64,000 bases of DNA. It comes from Bursaphelenchus xylophilus (taxonomy: Eukaryota > Nematoda > Chromadorea > Rhabditida > Aphelenchoididae). The DNA lies in assembly GCA_904066235.2 (NCBI GenBank), contig CAJFCV020000004.1, positions 248,001 through 312,000 on the forward strand, read 5' to 3'. Both the position numbers and the translations under genes were made by a program. The stretch's first letter is position 1. The number at the start of each line of letters is the position of its first letter. Below, one piece after another: positions 31,456 through 43,090 of the stretch. Below the pieces are notes generated by a model. It was not told the DNA's origin and did not search any database. It saw only the letters and a program-made list of their open reading frames with translations.

Positions 31456-33313
31456 AGTCTATCAACTCTATAGTATAATATAATATTTTTGGTCGACAAA
31501 TAAGTCATTAACTTTTTGCCAAAATGTTCTTATAATAGAGTCGATTTCGCTCTCAGACGCTTTATAATATTCGCATTCCCGTAAGCTTACTTTAACCCGT
31601 CTAAAGATGGTTCCCATTCAAAAGTGCATCCTCCGAAACAATAGCCATTATTACCCGTTTTACTGTACAAAGCAACAAAAATGCGCCCAAGCGTAAGAAG
31701 AGGACAAAAGACGGCCCTTTAAAACTACAATGTTATCAGTCGTCGACACGACACCGTTCCGCGAAACCGCCCCAAAAATTGCGACAAAGCGAAGCGTAAA
31801 AGCGGGCGCAAACAAAAAACACGGCCCGAATTTGAGATGGGTTGTGATGTGCGTCCCCAATGACGCCTCCGAAATTGGATGTAATTGGACGTAATGGAGG
31901 GGGATTCAAGTTTGTGCCCGCCGGCAATTCGAGCAGTTGTATACTGAAAACATTTGCAAGGTCATAAATGCAGAAGAGCAAATTAGATGCACGAGAGAAG
32001 TGGCGACGCAGTCTAGCGAGCGAAACCGCCGAGTTTCGGCTGGAAATGAGAGTAATTTAAATTGTGATAGGACTAGAGATTTTGCGAGGACAATGAAAAG
32101 TATTCGCGAATATAATTCTTGACAGACATCTCTGATATTATCAGTCTGTCGGGAAAATAATGAGCATTCTGTCGGAGCGAAAATCCGCCGAGAAAATGAA
32201 TTGTTTCGCGACACAATCAGATTGCTTTTCACTTCGGTGACGCGATAGCGACATTTTGCTCATTATTTTCCCGACAGACTTCTATGTGATCAGATAATTT
32301 TTGTTGCGAAATGAGAGAGCGTCCAAAATCGGTCCGAGATTACAGGGTATCCCGAAAAAATGCATGATTTTCCATGGGTCCTGACGCGAAAATGTTTAGG
32401 TTAGGAAAAAAGATTTTTGTATCACAAAAATCTCCGTTTTTTTTCTGTCTACCCATTTCATTTTGTTGTTCATATCGATTAACTAACACGTTTTTTGAAA
32501 CGTCAAAAAAAGCAATATCAAAATCTCGGTGGCCTCTGCAAAGCGCGAACCCCGTAAATGATTTATAAAAAGCTCATGTTTGTGCGAATTGTCATCAAAA
32601 TACGATCATCGCAATTTGAGCCCTTCCGCTATAAAAGCGCTGACAAAAAATGGAATTTTTTCAGCATTTTTTTGTAGCCAGCGCCATCACAAACCCTTTT
32701 TAGAGCGACTCGAACCCTCCAGCCTAAACTATAACTATCCCCTCCTCGTGTTCACCACGATTATCCATGCTTGTTTACCCCAAAATCACTTGTTTTTGTA
32801 GGCATGTTGGAACGCCCGCTGCAAAAAAATGCGGGTTCTGCGGCGTCGTTTTTGCGAAAATTGATACGACAGTAACGTCGAAACAGTGGTAATCGAACAC
32901 CACCAAGTTTGGGGTCAACGGCACTTGGCCAGAGGATCTTTGGCCTTCTAATGTGAGGGAGGGGGGAATGGGAAATTAGGGCCTTTTTGAATGTCTAATG
33001 GGATATTGTTGCGATAAGCTGGCATTATTACATTATTGAAAAGAAAAAGTGAATAATTTTGTTGGGAAAAAAAGGATATTAAAAAGTTGTAAAATACGAA
33101 ATAAAAAATACTCTGAAACATTGGTAACTCTTAACAATCAATTAATTTATTCTTATCAAAGATGGAAAAGATATGGCCAAAAAATGTCTTTTCTCCCTTC
33201 GCCCCTCCTAAATTTCCATTGATTTGGCCTACAAAGATTGTTGAATGTCTCAGCCGTACTTGCAAAGCAAAAGCTAAATTTTTTTGAAACTTATAAATGG
33301 CTTGGAAGCAGTA
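31456..33313. other. Gene-poor stretch with one family C copy
   Basis: Apart from the family C element (32141-32282) and scattered family-B-like phrases (32500-32560, 33165-33290) I see no gene. The runs of open frame near 31660-32230 lie on both strands and have no splice or motif support. Confidence 0.5.
32141..32282. mobile_element. Family C variant element
   Basis: Left TCAGTCTGTCGGGAAAATAA, right TTATTTTCCCGACAGACTTC, TA on both sides. The interior differs from other copies (GAGCATTCTGTCGGAGCG), so it is a subfamily sharing only the ends. Confidence 0.85.
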
Positions 33314-33407
33314 CAGTGGGGGGACCGAGAGAAGCTTTTCGCGACATTTTTGATACTTCCCGGATGCAAAATGGTACGTTCTTTGCCACTGGATCAGGTC
33401 GTCACTG
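33314..33407. mobile_element. Minimal 94-bp family A derivative
   Basis: Left CAGTGGGGGGACCGAGAGAA, right CACTGGATCAGGTCGTCACTG, with TA on both sides. The interior is reduced to one core half (GACATTTTTGATACTTCCCG), so most of the left arm is deleted. Confidence 0.85.
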
Positions 33408-33773
33408 TATCTACAGAAAATTTCAAAAAATTCTGCGCAGCTCCCCTTGAGTACTTCAATTTAACAAAAAAACAATCTTTCAGGTTCGCCAAAAAAGATT
33501 GTTGAATATAAGTCTTGCTCAGCACTAGCTAAGCTTTTGTTTGCGTTTTTTTCAAGCCTCTAGAGATCATTTGAGTCAACTTTCAACGAACTTGGAGCTT
33601 TGCACCTCGACAACTCCGCAAAACATTGGTTTATGTGGAAACTTGGCCGCGTCTGGACTTTTCGGTCCGATGACTGTTCGGGTCAACACGAAATCGGTCA
33701 TTACAAGGCGTAGGGCAGGTGGATACCCAAAAAGAAGGTTGTAGGAAGTGCCTACGAGGCCTGGCAAGTCGTT

Positions 33774-33893
33774 GGATGTTCGGCGAAGGTTCGGCGGAGG
33801 CTCGGCGGAGACTTGGCGAAGGCTCGGCGGAGACTCGGCGGAGATTTGGCGAAGGCTCGGCGGAGGCTCGGCGGAGACTTGGCGAAGACTTGC
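33774..33893. repeat. GC-rich tandem repeat, about 12-bp units
   Basis: About ten alternating units of GGCTCGGCGGAG and ACTTGGCGAAGG. Three reading frames stay open through it (Gly-Ser-Ala-Glu type, Gly-Gly-Ser type, and antisense Ser-Ala-Glu-Pro-Pro type), as expected of a unit whose length is a multiple of three. A short copy occurs at 42515-42565 with the same flanks, so it belongs to a dispersed repeat (33560-34020, 34070-34210, 42245-42690). Confidence 0.85.
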
Positions 33894-34209
33894 AATATGC
33901 CCACTTTTTCTAATCTTAGCTGTTACTAACATTAGTTTACTTTACCATGATTTTTTTAAAGGTATAAATGACCAAAAATTTTCGGCAAAAACGAAGATCC
34001 GTAAGTTTTATCTATTATAGATATTATTGATGTGAGTACATCTAAAATACTGTCGCTGAGTCGAAAAATCGCAATGCCAAATCAATCTATACGAGGCGTA
34101 GAGACCCAAAAGAAGATTGTAGCAAGTGCCTACAAGCCGTGGCGTGCCCAATGGAAGCTTTGCGAACTCTCAGCGAAGGCTCGGCAGAGACTTTGCTCGG
34201 CAGAGCCTA

Positions 34210-34937
34210 GGCTTACAACATGATGACTTTTCTAATTTCCGCTATTGCTAACTTCACTCATCCTGACGCTACGATGACTTAGAAAACACTGGAAGACTTG
34301 TTCTAAGACAAAGATCAGTAAGAATTGCTGACTGAACTGTTGTTGAACTCAAACGTCGCAGCGCCAACTCTGCCCTCTCCCCAAATCCGTTCCAATATCG
34401 TAAGCCCGCGGGGCTCAAGATAAACATTGCGCATTTCATTACGATCGTGTTTATTTGCACTGGTGTGGAGTTGACATGTTTTTGTCCGCCACACAAGTCC
34501 ATTTTTTGTGGGAAGAGCGGTTTAGGCTTCGGCTTCTTTTGCAGATGGCTATCAATAATAATGCTCAAAGAACAACCCCTCGAAAATCGGAATGCTGGTT
34601 TTGACAGGGAACAACATAAGAACGTATTCAGAGATTATTTGTGGAATAAATGCAATAAACACTGTTTATCGTATTTTGTTGGACATCAAAGGGGATTTTG
34701 GGATTTTGGACAAACTTGGAGGGTATCCCAGGCTTTGATGTCTCCTAACTTTGGAGAATAGCTCTAACTGGGTTAATCTTCAGCGTTCTTCTAAAAACAG
34801 TATCCCAAATTAAGGAAAATTTACCCTTCAAAAAAGAGTAAATTTTCCCCGCCTTTTCGCTATGTAAAAGTAAATTCCGGGCTTTCGTAACTTTCGTAAC
34901 TCCTAAACGACCGAAGAAGCAAAAGGATCAGGACCAT
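34210..34937. other. Unassigned stretch before the large palindrome
   Basis: No supported gene. A TTTTGCAG|ATG at about 34550 looks like an acceptor before a start codon, but the frame closes after 19 codons. Confidence 0.45.
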
Positions 34938-35364
34938 TAAAAGACGATTTCTGAGTCAGTGCGTCAGCCGTGGACATAGGAAAAAATCGATTTTGAGTTT
35001 TTTGCATTAAAATGACTATTGGAAGGTGCTAAGCAAAAGCAAACAATATTTTTTCCCAAAACCTTCACCAAGGTATATTTTTTTACAATTTACTGTTTTA
35101 AAAGTAATCGCCTCCAGCTGTCGTATCTTACCTTACTGTGCGATGATTTGATGGTTACTGAAGTTTTTGACCCTTGTGATGACGATGAAATTATTATTTT
35201 TCCGATTTTCCTACTGTAACATACCGTAATACCGTATCGGCCGCTAAAAAACGGCCGTAAAATCTTTGTTTCTGAAAACCCACAGCTGATTTTTTGATAT
35301 GTTAATCAGCGTAAAATTCTGCTCTAAACGTAATCAAAAAAAGTTCAAAAAAGTGAATGACAAA

Positions 35365-35434
35365 TTTCGTGGTATAGTGGTTAGTGGTCGGGACTACCAA
35401 TCCAGCCTCCCAGGTTCGATTCCGGGTGGGTGCA
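35365..35434 (+). pseudogene. tRNA-like sequence, left palindrome arm
   Basis: Shows an A box (TGGTATAGTGGTTAGTGG), an anticodon-type stem-loop CGGGA-CTACCAA-TCCAG with U33 and one mismatch, a T arm with the exact B box GGTTCGATTCC, and a 3' end GGGTGGGTGCA. The 5' bases (AATTTCG) do not pair with the 3' acceptor strand, the D stem is poor, and the anticodon by position would be ACC (Gly), which eukaryotes normally lack. It is therefore a tRNA-derived sequence or pseudogene, not a standard tRNA gene. Confidence 0.6.
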
Positions 35435-36262
35435 AATCTCGAAAAAATACTGGAAATCGACTTTAATGGAACATTCAAAGCTATTTGATTGATACTATGT
35501 AATTTTGGACAATAACGGAACCTGTATGGGAGCCTAAAACGGATTTTTTAAAATTCTTGAGGCCTAATACGTGAAAAATAAAACGGCTTCAAACCGGCTG
35601 AAATTCATGGCACTTACTCTAGGCCTAATTGTAAGACCCTTCCCCGTTAACTTTTTTTGGTAGCTTACTGCATCATGGATTACTGTAACGTGAAACACGA
35701 TTCCATTTTTTGTATCCCACATAGCGCAGAGAGCTCGTACACCCACCATTACGCTTAAAATGATTAAGAAAGGCTTGGTTTGCGTAGAAATATTTTTTAT
35801 ATGGCGGTACGAGTTGCAACATCTGAGTAATCTCACGCAGTTTCACCAGTTGTTGATAACGTCAACACGCATTGGAGACGGGGGGAAATTTTAATTTGTA
35901 CATCAAGAGTGGATCCTTTTTTTCTTATCAAAATATCTAACTAAAAAAACTAAAAATTTTCTGCGATAATTCTGAAGTAAACCGCGGTTTAGGAGAATAA
36001 GTGTTATGTTACAGTAATCCACGATACAGTAAGATCCCAAAAAAAGTTAACGGGAAAGTGTCTTATAATTAGCCCTAGAGTAAGTGGTATCAATTTCAGC
36101 CGGTTTGAAGCCGTTTTATTTTTCACGTATTAAGCCTCAAAAATTTAAAAAAATCCGTTTTAGGCACCCATATAGGTGCCGTTATTGTCCAAAATGACTT
36201 AGTATCAATCAAATAGCTTTGAATGTTCCATTAAAGTCGATTTGCAGTATTTTTTCGAGATT

Positions 36263-36332
36263 TGCACCCACCCGGAATCGAACCTGGGTGGCTGGATTGG
36301 TAGTCCCGACCACTAACCACTATACCACGAAA
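36263..36332 (-). pseudogene. tRNA-like sequence, right palindrome arm
   Basis: The inverted copy of 35365-35434; A box, loop and B box are identical. One visible change (CCTCCC to CCACCC before the T arm) makes CCACCC able to pair with GGGTGG across the T loop. Same caveats on acceptor and D stems. Confidence 0.6.
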
Positions 36333-36777
36333 TTTGTCATTCACTTTTTTGAACTTTTTTTGATTACGTTTAGAGCAGAATTTTACGCTGATTAACATAT
36401 CAAAAAATCAGCTGTGGGTTTTCAGAAACAAAGATTTTACGGCCGTTTTTTAGCGGCCGATACGGTATTACGGTATGTTACAGTAGGAAAATCGGAAAAA
36501 TAATGATTCCATCGTCATCGCAAGGGTCGAAAACGTTGTAGGCCGCAAAATTATTTCATTTTAAGGTAAGATACGACAGTTGTCGCCAATTACTCCTAAA
36601 ACAGTAAATTGTAAAAAATGGTACTTTGTTGAAAGTTTTAGGAAAAAATATTGTTCGCTTTTGTTTATCACTTACCAACAGTCATTTTGATGCAAAAAAC
36701 TCAATTTCGATTTTTTCCTATGTCCACGCCTAACGGACGGCTGATGCACTGACTCAGAAATCGTCTTTTAAAGGATT

Positions 36778-37771
36778 TACTGTGCACTCGGACAACAAAA
36801 AAACGCTGAGAAAACTTCGATAATCCCTCAATAGTTCATAACCGGCGACAGGTTTCCGAGAAGGGGAAGCCGTACTGTGAATGCGGCATGTTGAACCCAA
36901 CAAATATTTAAACAGCGAGTGTTCAAAGCGCAACAGACAGATCTTCGTTAAATCTTAGGCAAAAGTTTGATATTGGCTGATGAACATTCGCTGAAATTTT
37001 TGGTTTTTGCGTTGCAGCGGCAGCTGAGATATTCAACGACCTTTGCCAGCAAGGAATATTGTACATCCCTTGTTGGCAAAGAACAGACAATCAGGGAAAA
37101 ACAGGGGCTTTTTATAGTAAGTAGCTACATGTAAAATCAAATTTAAATGTCGTGCTTTTTATACCACTCTATGCTCATTAAAACAACCGCTGCCTAAGGG
37201 CCGGACATCCGGAGAAGATGAGAGAAAGTACTACAAGTTTCTTGGACCAAATTAGAAACTCTTGCCACTGTAATGATATAGTATAATATAACACAAAATA
37301 ATTTGGTGGGGAAAAAACTTCAGTGTAAGCATTTTTAAAACTTTCAAAATTTAACCAAATTTCAGCCTAAAAATCTCTGTTTTTTCGCAAAGCGCTAGCC
37401 AAAAAATCTGGCATATGCTTTTGAAAAACCTTTGGTCTAAATCAGCGCCAATTATCCCCAAATCACCAAACTTTTCAGGCGAATAAAAAGCTTCTGGCGT
37501 TGAGAAATCGACTTACAGTATCCAAATTACAATTAAAGTATCCCCAAAATGCTATTAATTGGTAATCCTACCGTCTTTTTTCCGCTCAAATTCTTTCATC
37601 CATTATCCGCTTAGCCCAATTTCCGGCGTACAGCTACAGTTTGTAAAGGTCAAAAAAATGCTAAACCGGTTGCGTAACAATTCAGCGATTAGACGAAATA
37701 AACCCCACGGAAAGCTGCGATTGTAAGAATTGTTCCGCCGATTGTAGCGTTAGCCTACAGTAGACATGGCT
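36778..37771. other. Gene-poor stretch
   Basis: Contains faint family-B-like phrases near 36980-37060 (GCAGCTGAGATATTCAACGACC) but no supported gene. Confidence 0.45.
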
Positions 37772-37920
37772 CCCGGGCCGGGCCGGCCGGGGCCGGCCTG
37801 GGCCGGGCCGTGGGCCGGGCCGAAATTTCGGCCCGTCGGCCCGATTTCAGATCGGCCGGGCCGGCCGGACCATCTCCGGCCCGTCGGCCGGGCCGGCGTT
37901 TCGGCCCGGCCCGGCCCGGA
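37772..37920. repeat. GGCCGG-rich low-complexity tract
   Basis: 150 bp of almost pure GGCC/CCGG permutations with the phrase GAAATTTCGGCCCGTCGGCC. It is strikingly GC-rich in an AT-rich setting and forms many short palindromes. A short echo (GGGCCGGCCCGGCGACC) occurs at 38140-38160. Confidence 0.9.
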
Positions 37921-38167
37921 GTATTTTTAAATTTTTAAATTTTAAATTTTAAAAAATCCAGAATTTCGGAGCAAAAATTGGGTTTGATAATGAAAATAAA
38001 CGCAATGTCAAGACACAATTGGTTTTTTTAAAGGTATTTTTGTTTTTAGATAGCTATGGAACACAGTATTTATCCATTTACATGATGATAGAAAAAAATT
38101 TGGTCATAAGGAGTTAGAATTGGGGAGACTTTCGTTTCAATGGGCCGGCCCGGCGACCACGGCAGAA

Positions 38168-38272
38168 AGCTAGGATTCTCCCATATATTTTTGAAAAAAT
38201 TCTTCCAAATTTGTGCCAAGTTTTATAAAAATCTGAACGTCGCACTTACACTTCCCTGTAAGCAGGAGACCA
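38168..38272. mobile_element. Family B right-end fragment
   Basis: AAGCTAGGATTCTC through AATTTGTGCCAAGTTTTATA to CTGAACGTCGCACTTACACTTCCCTG: the last 100 bases of the family. The rest is absent. Confidence 0.75.
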
Positions 38273-38619
38273 GCTAGAAGCGGGAAACCACGAGGGAATT
38301 TTTGATGATATTTATTGCTACAAGCCACTTAGGCTTCATGAATCTATCTCTAGGGCAGCACAAACTACTATGTAAACATTATGTATATTACACCCAATTC
38401 GTATCTCCGGTTACACTGAAAACGAGCAGAACAACGTGCACATAAAATACTTGACATTTGCAAAATGTCAACTCGAAAGGAGATAGCCAAACAAAAAATA
38501 GAGCGAAAAATTACTAGTTCAAGGAATAATCGCAAAATTTTTTTTTTAAATTACTTAACCTGGCTTCGAAGAGCATAATAGTAAAAAGTCTTATCACTTT
38601 GTCGATAAACCTCGGAAAT

Positions 38620-40637
38620 CTTTTGTTATACAGGGGTTTTGTTGTAAGGGAGTTTTTTATACACAGGCTACTATATTTTTTTCAAAATTTGACTTGCAAA
38701 AACAAGAATAGCTTTTGAAATTCGTTATGAATTGGCTGAGAAATGACAAAAAATCGCTTTATTTCTCCGACCACTCTGCATTTGGCCTGCTATATCGTGG
38801 GCAATGACTTGAAAATGTTTCGGCTCACCTCTGCAAAATGCCAGCTATATTTTCAAAAAAAAAACATTCAAAAAAATACAAATTATCCATGCCTTTTGTA
38901 CAGGGAACTCAACATTATGTAGTACCATATTATATATAAGGTCCTTGAGAAATTTCTTCTGGGAATATTCGAGATTATGCGGTTTTATTTGCTTTTTCAA
39001 TGTAACGGATTAAAGTGCCGCCTGGTTTCCGTCGCTAATTCAAGTTCCATTATATGTAAATACCAAGAACGTTGGTCGGACAATCTTTTTTTCATAATGA
39101 CCAATAATCACCTAGGTTTCTTGTGTAGGCGGCAAAGATTACTGACGAGGGAAGTAGGCCCAATGCGACGCTCGGATTTTGATAAAACTTGGCACAAATT
39201 TAGACTGATTTTTTCAAGGTCATATGCGAGAATCCTAGCTCGCGCTTTGCAAAAACAATCGAGATTTTTAGATCGAAAGTTGGCGAAAATTTGACAATTT
39301 CTGCCGAAATTCGGCACGAAAAGTTTCATATTTATTTCTACCGTAAAGGGTGATGTGTCCACAAAGGGAAAGGCCCAGTACGATGCTCGGATTTTGATAA
39401 AACTTGGCACAAATTTAGACCGATTTTTTCTGACTAGTAAGGCTCGGTCGTTGTTATTAACCCTTGTTATTAACTATTAACTCAAGAAATCTTGGCATAT
39501 TTGACATACGGCAAGCAAAGCTCCCATTCCGACGCCCTAAACTACATAATGTCCCGAGAAAAATAAATCCTTGCAACATCATTTCCTGGAGCCGGACAAC
39601 TTCTGGGTCCTATTGTTAGATTGGAGCGGAAATGCGGCAAGGAATGCGAAAAACAGGGCTGACAAACGGTATTGCCTCACAAGGGAAGTAAACCCAAGTA
39701 AGAGGCTCGGATTTTCTTTAAATTTTGTACACGCTTTCCATATATTCCGCATATTAATTCTTGAAAATTTTAGCTTGCGCTTTCAAGGGGCAGCCGAGAT
39801 AAAAGCTGCCTTTCGCGGGAGCACACGAAACGCGGAGAGCGGTCAAACACTTTTTGGCCATATTTTTGCCAGTTTCGTGCGGAAAATTTTCATTTTTTGT
39901 GGACACATCAACCTCTACAGTAGAAATATGTATGAAACGTTTCGTGCCGAATTTCGGCAGGAATTGTCAAATTTTCGCCAACTTGCGATCTAAAAATCTC
40001 GGTTGTTTCTGCAAAGTGCGGGCTAGGATTCTCGCACCTGTCTTATAAAACATCATTCAAAATTTTGCCAAGTTTTATCAAAATCCGAGCGTCGCATTGG
40101 GCCTACTTCCCTCGTCAGTAATCTTTGCCGCCTACACAAGAAACCTTGATGATTATTGGTCATTATGAAAAAAAGATTGTCCGACCAACGTTCTTGGTAT
40201 TTACGTATAATGGAACTTGAATTAGCGACGGAAACCAGGCGGCACTTTAATCCGTTACATTGAAAAAGCAAATAAAACCGCGTAATCCCGAATATTCCTA
40301 GAAAAAATCTTTTAAGGAGCTTATCGTATATAACATAACATGGTACAACATAATTTACAGTACCTCATATATAGAAGGCATGGATAACTTTTATTTTTTT
40401 GAAAGAAAATACAGCTGGTGTTTTGCAGAGGTGAGCCGAAACATTTTCAAGTCATTGCCGACGAGAGAGCAATCAAAATGCAGAGTGGTCGGAGAAAAAA
40501 GCGATTTTTTGCCATTTCCCAGCCAATTCATAACGAATTTCAAAAGCTATACTTGTTTTTGCAAGCCAAATTAAAAAAAATACAGTAGCCTGTGTATAAA
40601 AAACTTCCTTGCAACAAAATCTCTGTATAACGAACAA
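38620..40637. repeat. 2-kb foldback whose loop is a family B composite
   Basis: 38620-39195 and about 40070-40637 are reverse complements at high identity. Shared strings include GGAAGTTTTTTATACACAGG-type, AATTCGTTATGAATTGGCTG, TGTTTCGGCTCACCTCTGCA and ACCAAGAACGTTGGTCGGAC. Matching open frames in the two arms merely reflect the duplication. The inner ends are the termini of a family B element. Confidence 0.88.
39145..40115. mobile_element. Family B composite in the loop of the 2-kb foldback
   Basis: GAGGGAAGTAGGCCCAATGCG at 39147 and CGCATTGGGCCTACTTCCCTC near 40095 are exact inverted ends. Inside are one left half (39145-39415), unique DNA (39430-39680) and a second near-complete copy (39680-40115). 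Confidence 0.75.
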
Positions 40638-41264
40638 TTCAGAGGCCAAAACAAAACTTTTTTGAACTTTTTTGCTTTGGGACCTTTGAACAATCTTAAT
40701 CCAATTTTATGCCAAGATTCATCAAAATCGCGGCGAATTTTGACAAGAAATCTGGTTCAAGGCCAACAGAAAAAGATGAGAAAACAATATTAAATAAACT
40801 TGAACTCAAAATTCAACTCCATTTGGCCAAATTCGCGGCCAAAAGACGAAAACGGATGAACCGAAGCTTCCTGAAAGCCGATCCGCTCAATGGAGCATTA
40901 GAAGGCGATGTAAATCCGCTCAAAACTGTAATCTCTTCCTCGGTTTTCCACAACCGACCACCCAAACATCGGATAAGACACTCTATTCCACTAATAAATC
41001 ATCGTTCTTAAGGATCAGAATGTATTAAAAAATGTGTGAAAAACATTCACAATTTTGAGAGAAGCCTTAGAGCGATAAAAACAACTTTTTTTTTTATGTA
41101 ATAGAAGCAGTCTGAGAGTTCGAAAAGGACGAAATTTATAGGTGTTGTGTTGTAAATGTAGGGCGTCATAAAACGTCTGGAAGACCGGCGCAATACGCAA
41201 TGATAAGTTCAAAGGAATTGAAGGGAAAGTGCAAAGATCCATTAGACAAAAGACAATAATAGCA
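40638..41264. other. Gene-poor stretch
   Basis: An open frame at 40709-41011 (100 codons, Lys-rich) has no splice signals, homology or start context and is not called. Nothing else is recognised. Confidence 0.4.
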
Positions 41265-41720
41265 GTGGCAGAAGAAAGGCTCAGATTTTGATGAAATTTG
41301 GCACACATACAGTCAAAAGCTTTGTAATAAATTTGCGAGATTTTTAGCTCGCGCTTTACGAAAAGCCTTGAGATTTTTTGAGCAGAAATATTGTTGGTTT
41401 TTAGGTTGAAAGTGTGGTAAAATGTAAAAAAAATTTTTGAAATTTTGCCTTGAAATTTTTCATGCCATTTTCTACCGCAGAGTATAGTGTTTCCACAAAA
41501 AATCAATTTTTTCCGCACGAGACTGGCAAAGCTATGGCCAAAAGATGTTTTTTCTCTGACCGCTCTCCCCTTTTCGCATACTCTCTAAGAGCGTTGAAGA
41601 TCTCGTTGAGATACAACGGAAAATATGGAGAGACGATAAGAAAAAAATCGACGAATACTCTACTTGATGCCTTCACTTGCAAATAAATTATTTGTTCAAA
41701 ATTTTAAAAAAATCTCGGGT
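41265..41720. mobile_element. Diverged family B copy
   Basis: GCTCAGATTTTGATGAAATT, TTTTTAGCTCGCGCTTTACG, TTCCGCACGAGACTGGCAAA and TCTGACCGCTCTCC occur in family order. Ends are eroded. Confidence 0.7.
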
Positions 41721-42244
41721 TCGGACCCTTAGGCCTCTCCCTCTAATAGAATTAGCTCTTATATAATGAACCCCAGCTTGCCCATTGTTGCAGATACGTT
41801 GGTTTGAACCCTCCTTCCTCATGACACATTCATAAACTTTTTGATCCTTTTCTTGGGACTCTTGAGATTGTAGCCTATTGTAATCAAGTGTAATATCCTA
41901 CAAAAAAAAACCGAAGAGACTGACCTCAATTTCAACATTTCGTATTGATTGCACAACCATCTTTGGTGTTATAGCCATACCGCCAAATACGGTGCGCATT
42001 ATGACCAGACATGAGTCGAGCAAAAAGAAACATGTCACGGAACCGGAGAGCAAAGAAGAAAAGTGCAAAAAAAGGATTTTTGGTGTGGCTACAGTAATCC
42101 ATCTGCAAAATAAAGACGCTTAAAAGTCCACAGCGGTCTGAAGACGGGTTCGTTTGAAGCAGACGACTTCCTGTTGTCCGCGGGTGATATTATAAGGCCC
42201 GGATTAACGGGGTGTCTACGTAAATTATTGTCCTTAAGATCGTC
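41721..42244. other. Gene-poor stretch
   Basis: About 520 bp with no gene or repeat I can support. Confidence 0.4.
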
Positions 42245-42690
42245 AAGTTCAGATGCAAAATTTACGAAGGATGGCCTATAAATTCTTTCCACTTTTGCTG
42301 CATGTAATCTCAGTGAGTTGTTCGGTTAGTACGGAAATTTTTAGCCGGCGCTTTGCAAGCGCGGCAGAGATATTCAACGGTCTTTGTGGCCCGGAAAAAG
42401 TGGAAAAGGTGTGCCGATTTTTTGGGTCAACACAAAATCGATCGATAGGGGGCAGGTGGACATCAAAAAATGTTGTAAGAGGCACCTACGAGGCCCGGAA
42501 AAGCCGCTGGATGAAGATGATGCTCGGCGGAGGCTCGGCGGAGACTTGGCGAAGACTTGGAATATGTCCACTCTTTCTAATTTTAGCTATTATACTTACG
42601 TTAGTTTTCTCTACCCTGACTGATTGTAGCATATAAAAAATCTAAATTTGAGGGCAAAAAACGAAGATCCATAACTTTTATCTAGATATT
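42245..42690. repeat. Second copy of the dispersed repeat bearing the CGGCGGAG tandem
   Basis: Shares with 33560-34020 the phrases GGTCAACACRAAATCG, GGGCAGGTGGA, AGGCACCTACGAGGCC-type, GGCTCGGCGGAGACTTGGCG, and a tail with TTTTAGCTATTA and ACGAAGATCC. Confidence 0.75.
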
Positions 42691-43090
42691 ATTGTTAGTA
42701 CATGTAAAACAAGTACCTCAAAATAGGCGATAAACTACCCGAAGAGCTGGAAAAATTCAATTTTTGGCCGAAAATTGTAGATCTCATATGAAACAGAACG
42801 CCAAGTTAATTTTGAAAATCAAAAAAAACTTGAATTTTTTGCCAACTTTCGACGTCAAATGCAGCAAGAATCAGGTAGAAAGCGTTGAAAAACCTAGAAG
42901 TTTATACAACAGCTAAAATCTCAAAATCTAAAATTAGCCTCCGACAAGGCCCTCTACCACAATGGAGCCCGCAAAAAAGTGAAACATGTCAGAGGGTCAT
43001 ATTGCATGTTATTAATTTATAATTGAGGTTCGTCTGACGGAATGGACATAAAAAGTTTCAAAACAAAAATTGCTGCAATTCTCGATGAAT
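42691..43090. other. Gene-poor stretch
   Basis: 400 bp with no gene or repeat recognised. Confidence 0.4.

Larger units (their letters stand above)
34938..36777. repeat. 1.8-kb inverted duplication with arms of about 760 bp
   Basis: 34938-35695 is repeated as the reverse complement at about 36006-36777, at high identity by eye. Ends are AAAAGACGATTTCTGAGTCA and TGACTCAGAAATCGTCTTTT. Landmarks within are TGTCGTATCTTACCTTA, ACCGTATCGGCCGCTAAAAA and ATTTTCAGCCGGTTTGAAGC-type strings. Each arm carries one tRNA-like sequence. The 310-bp spacer (35696-36005) is unique. No open frame spans the arms. Confidence 0.9.

Noticed and set aside
35365..36332. Functional tRNA-Gly genes
   Set aside because: The acceptor strands do not pair, the D stem is weak and the implied ACC anticodon is not used in eukaryotes; only A and B boxes are good.
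38977..40271. Two similar proteins encoded in the arms of the 2-kb foldback
   Set aside because: The similarity reflects the inverted DNA duplication; frames run into family B ends and have no gene features.
40709..41011. 100-codon Lys-rich frame as a gene
   Set aside because: Begins within family-B-like sequence, no acceptor, poly(A) signal or motif.
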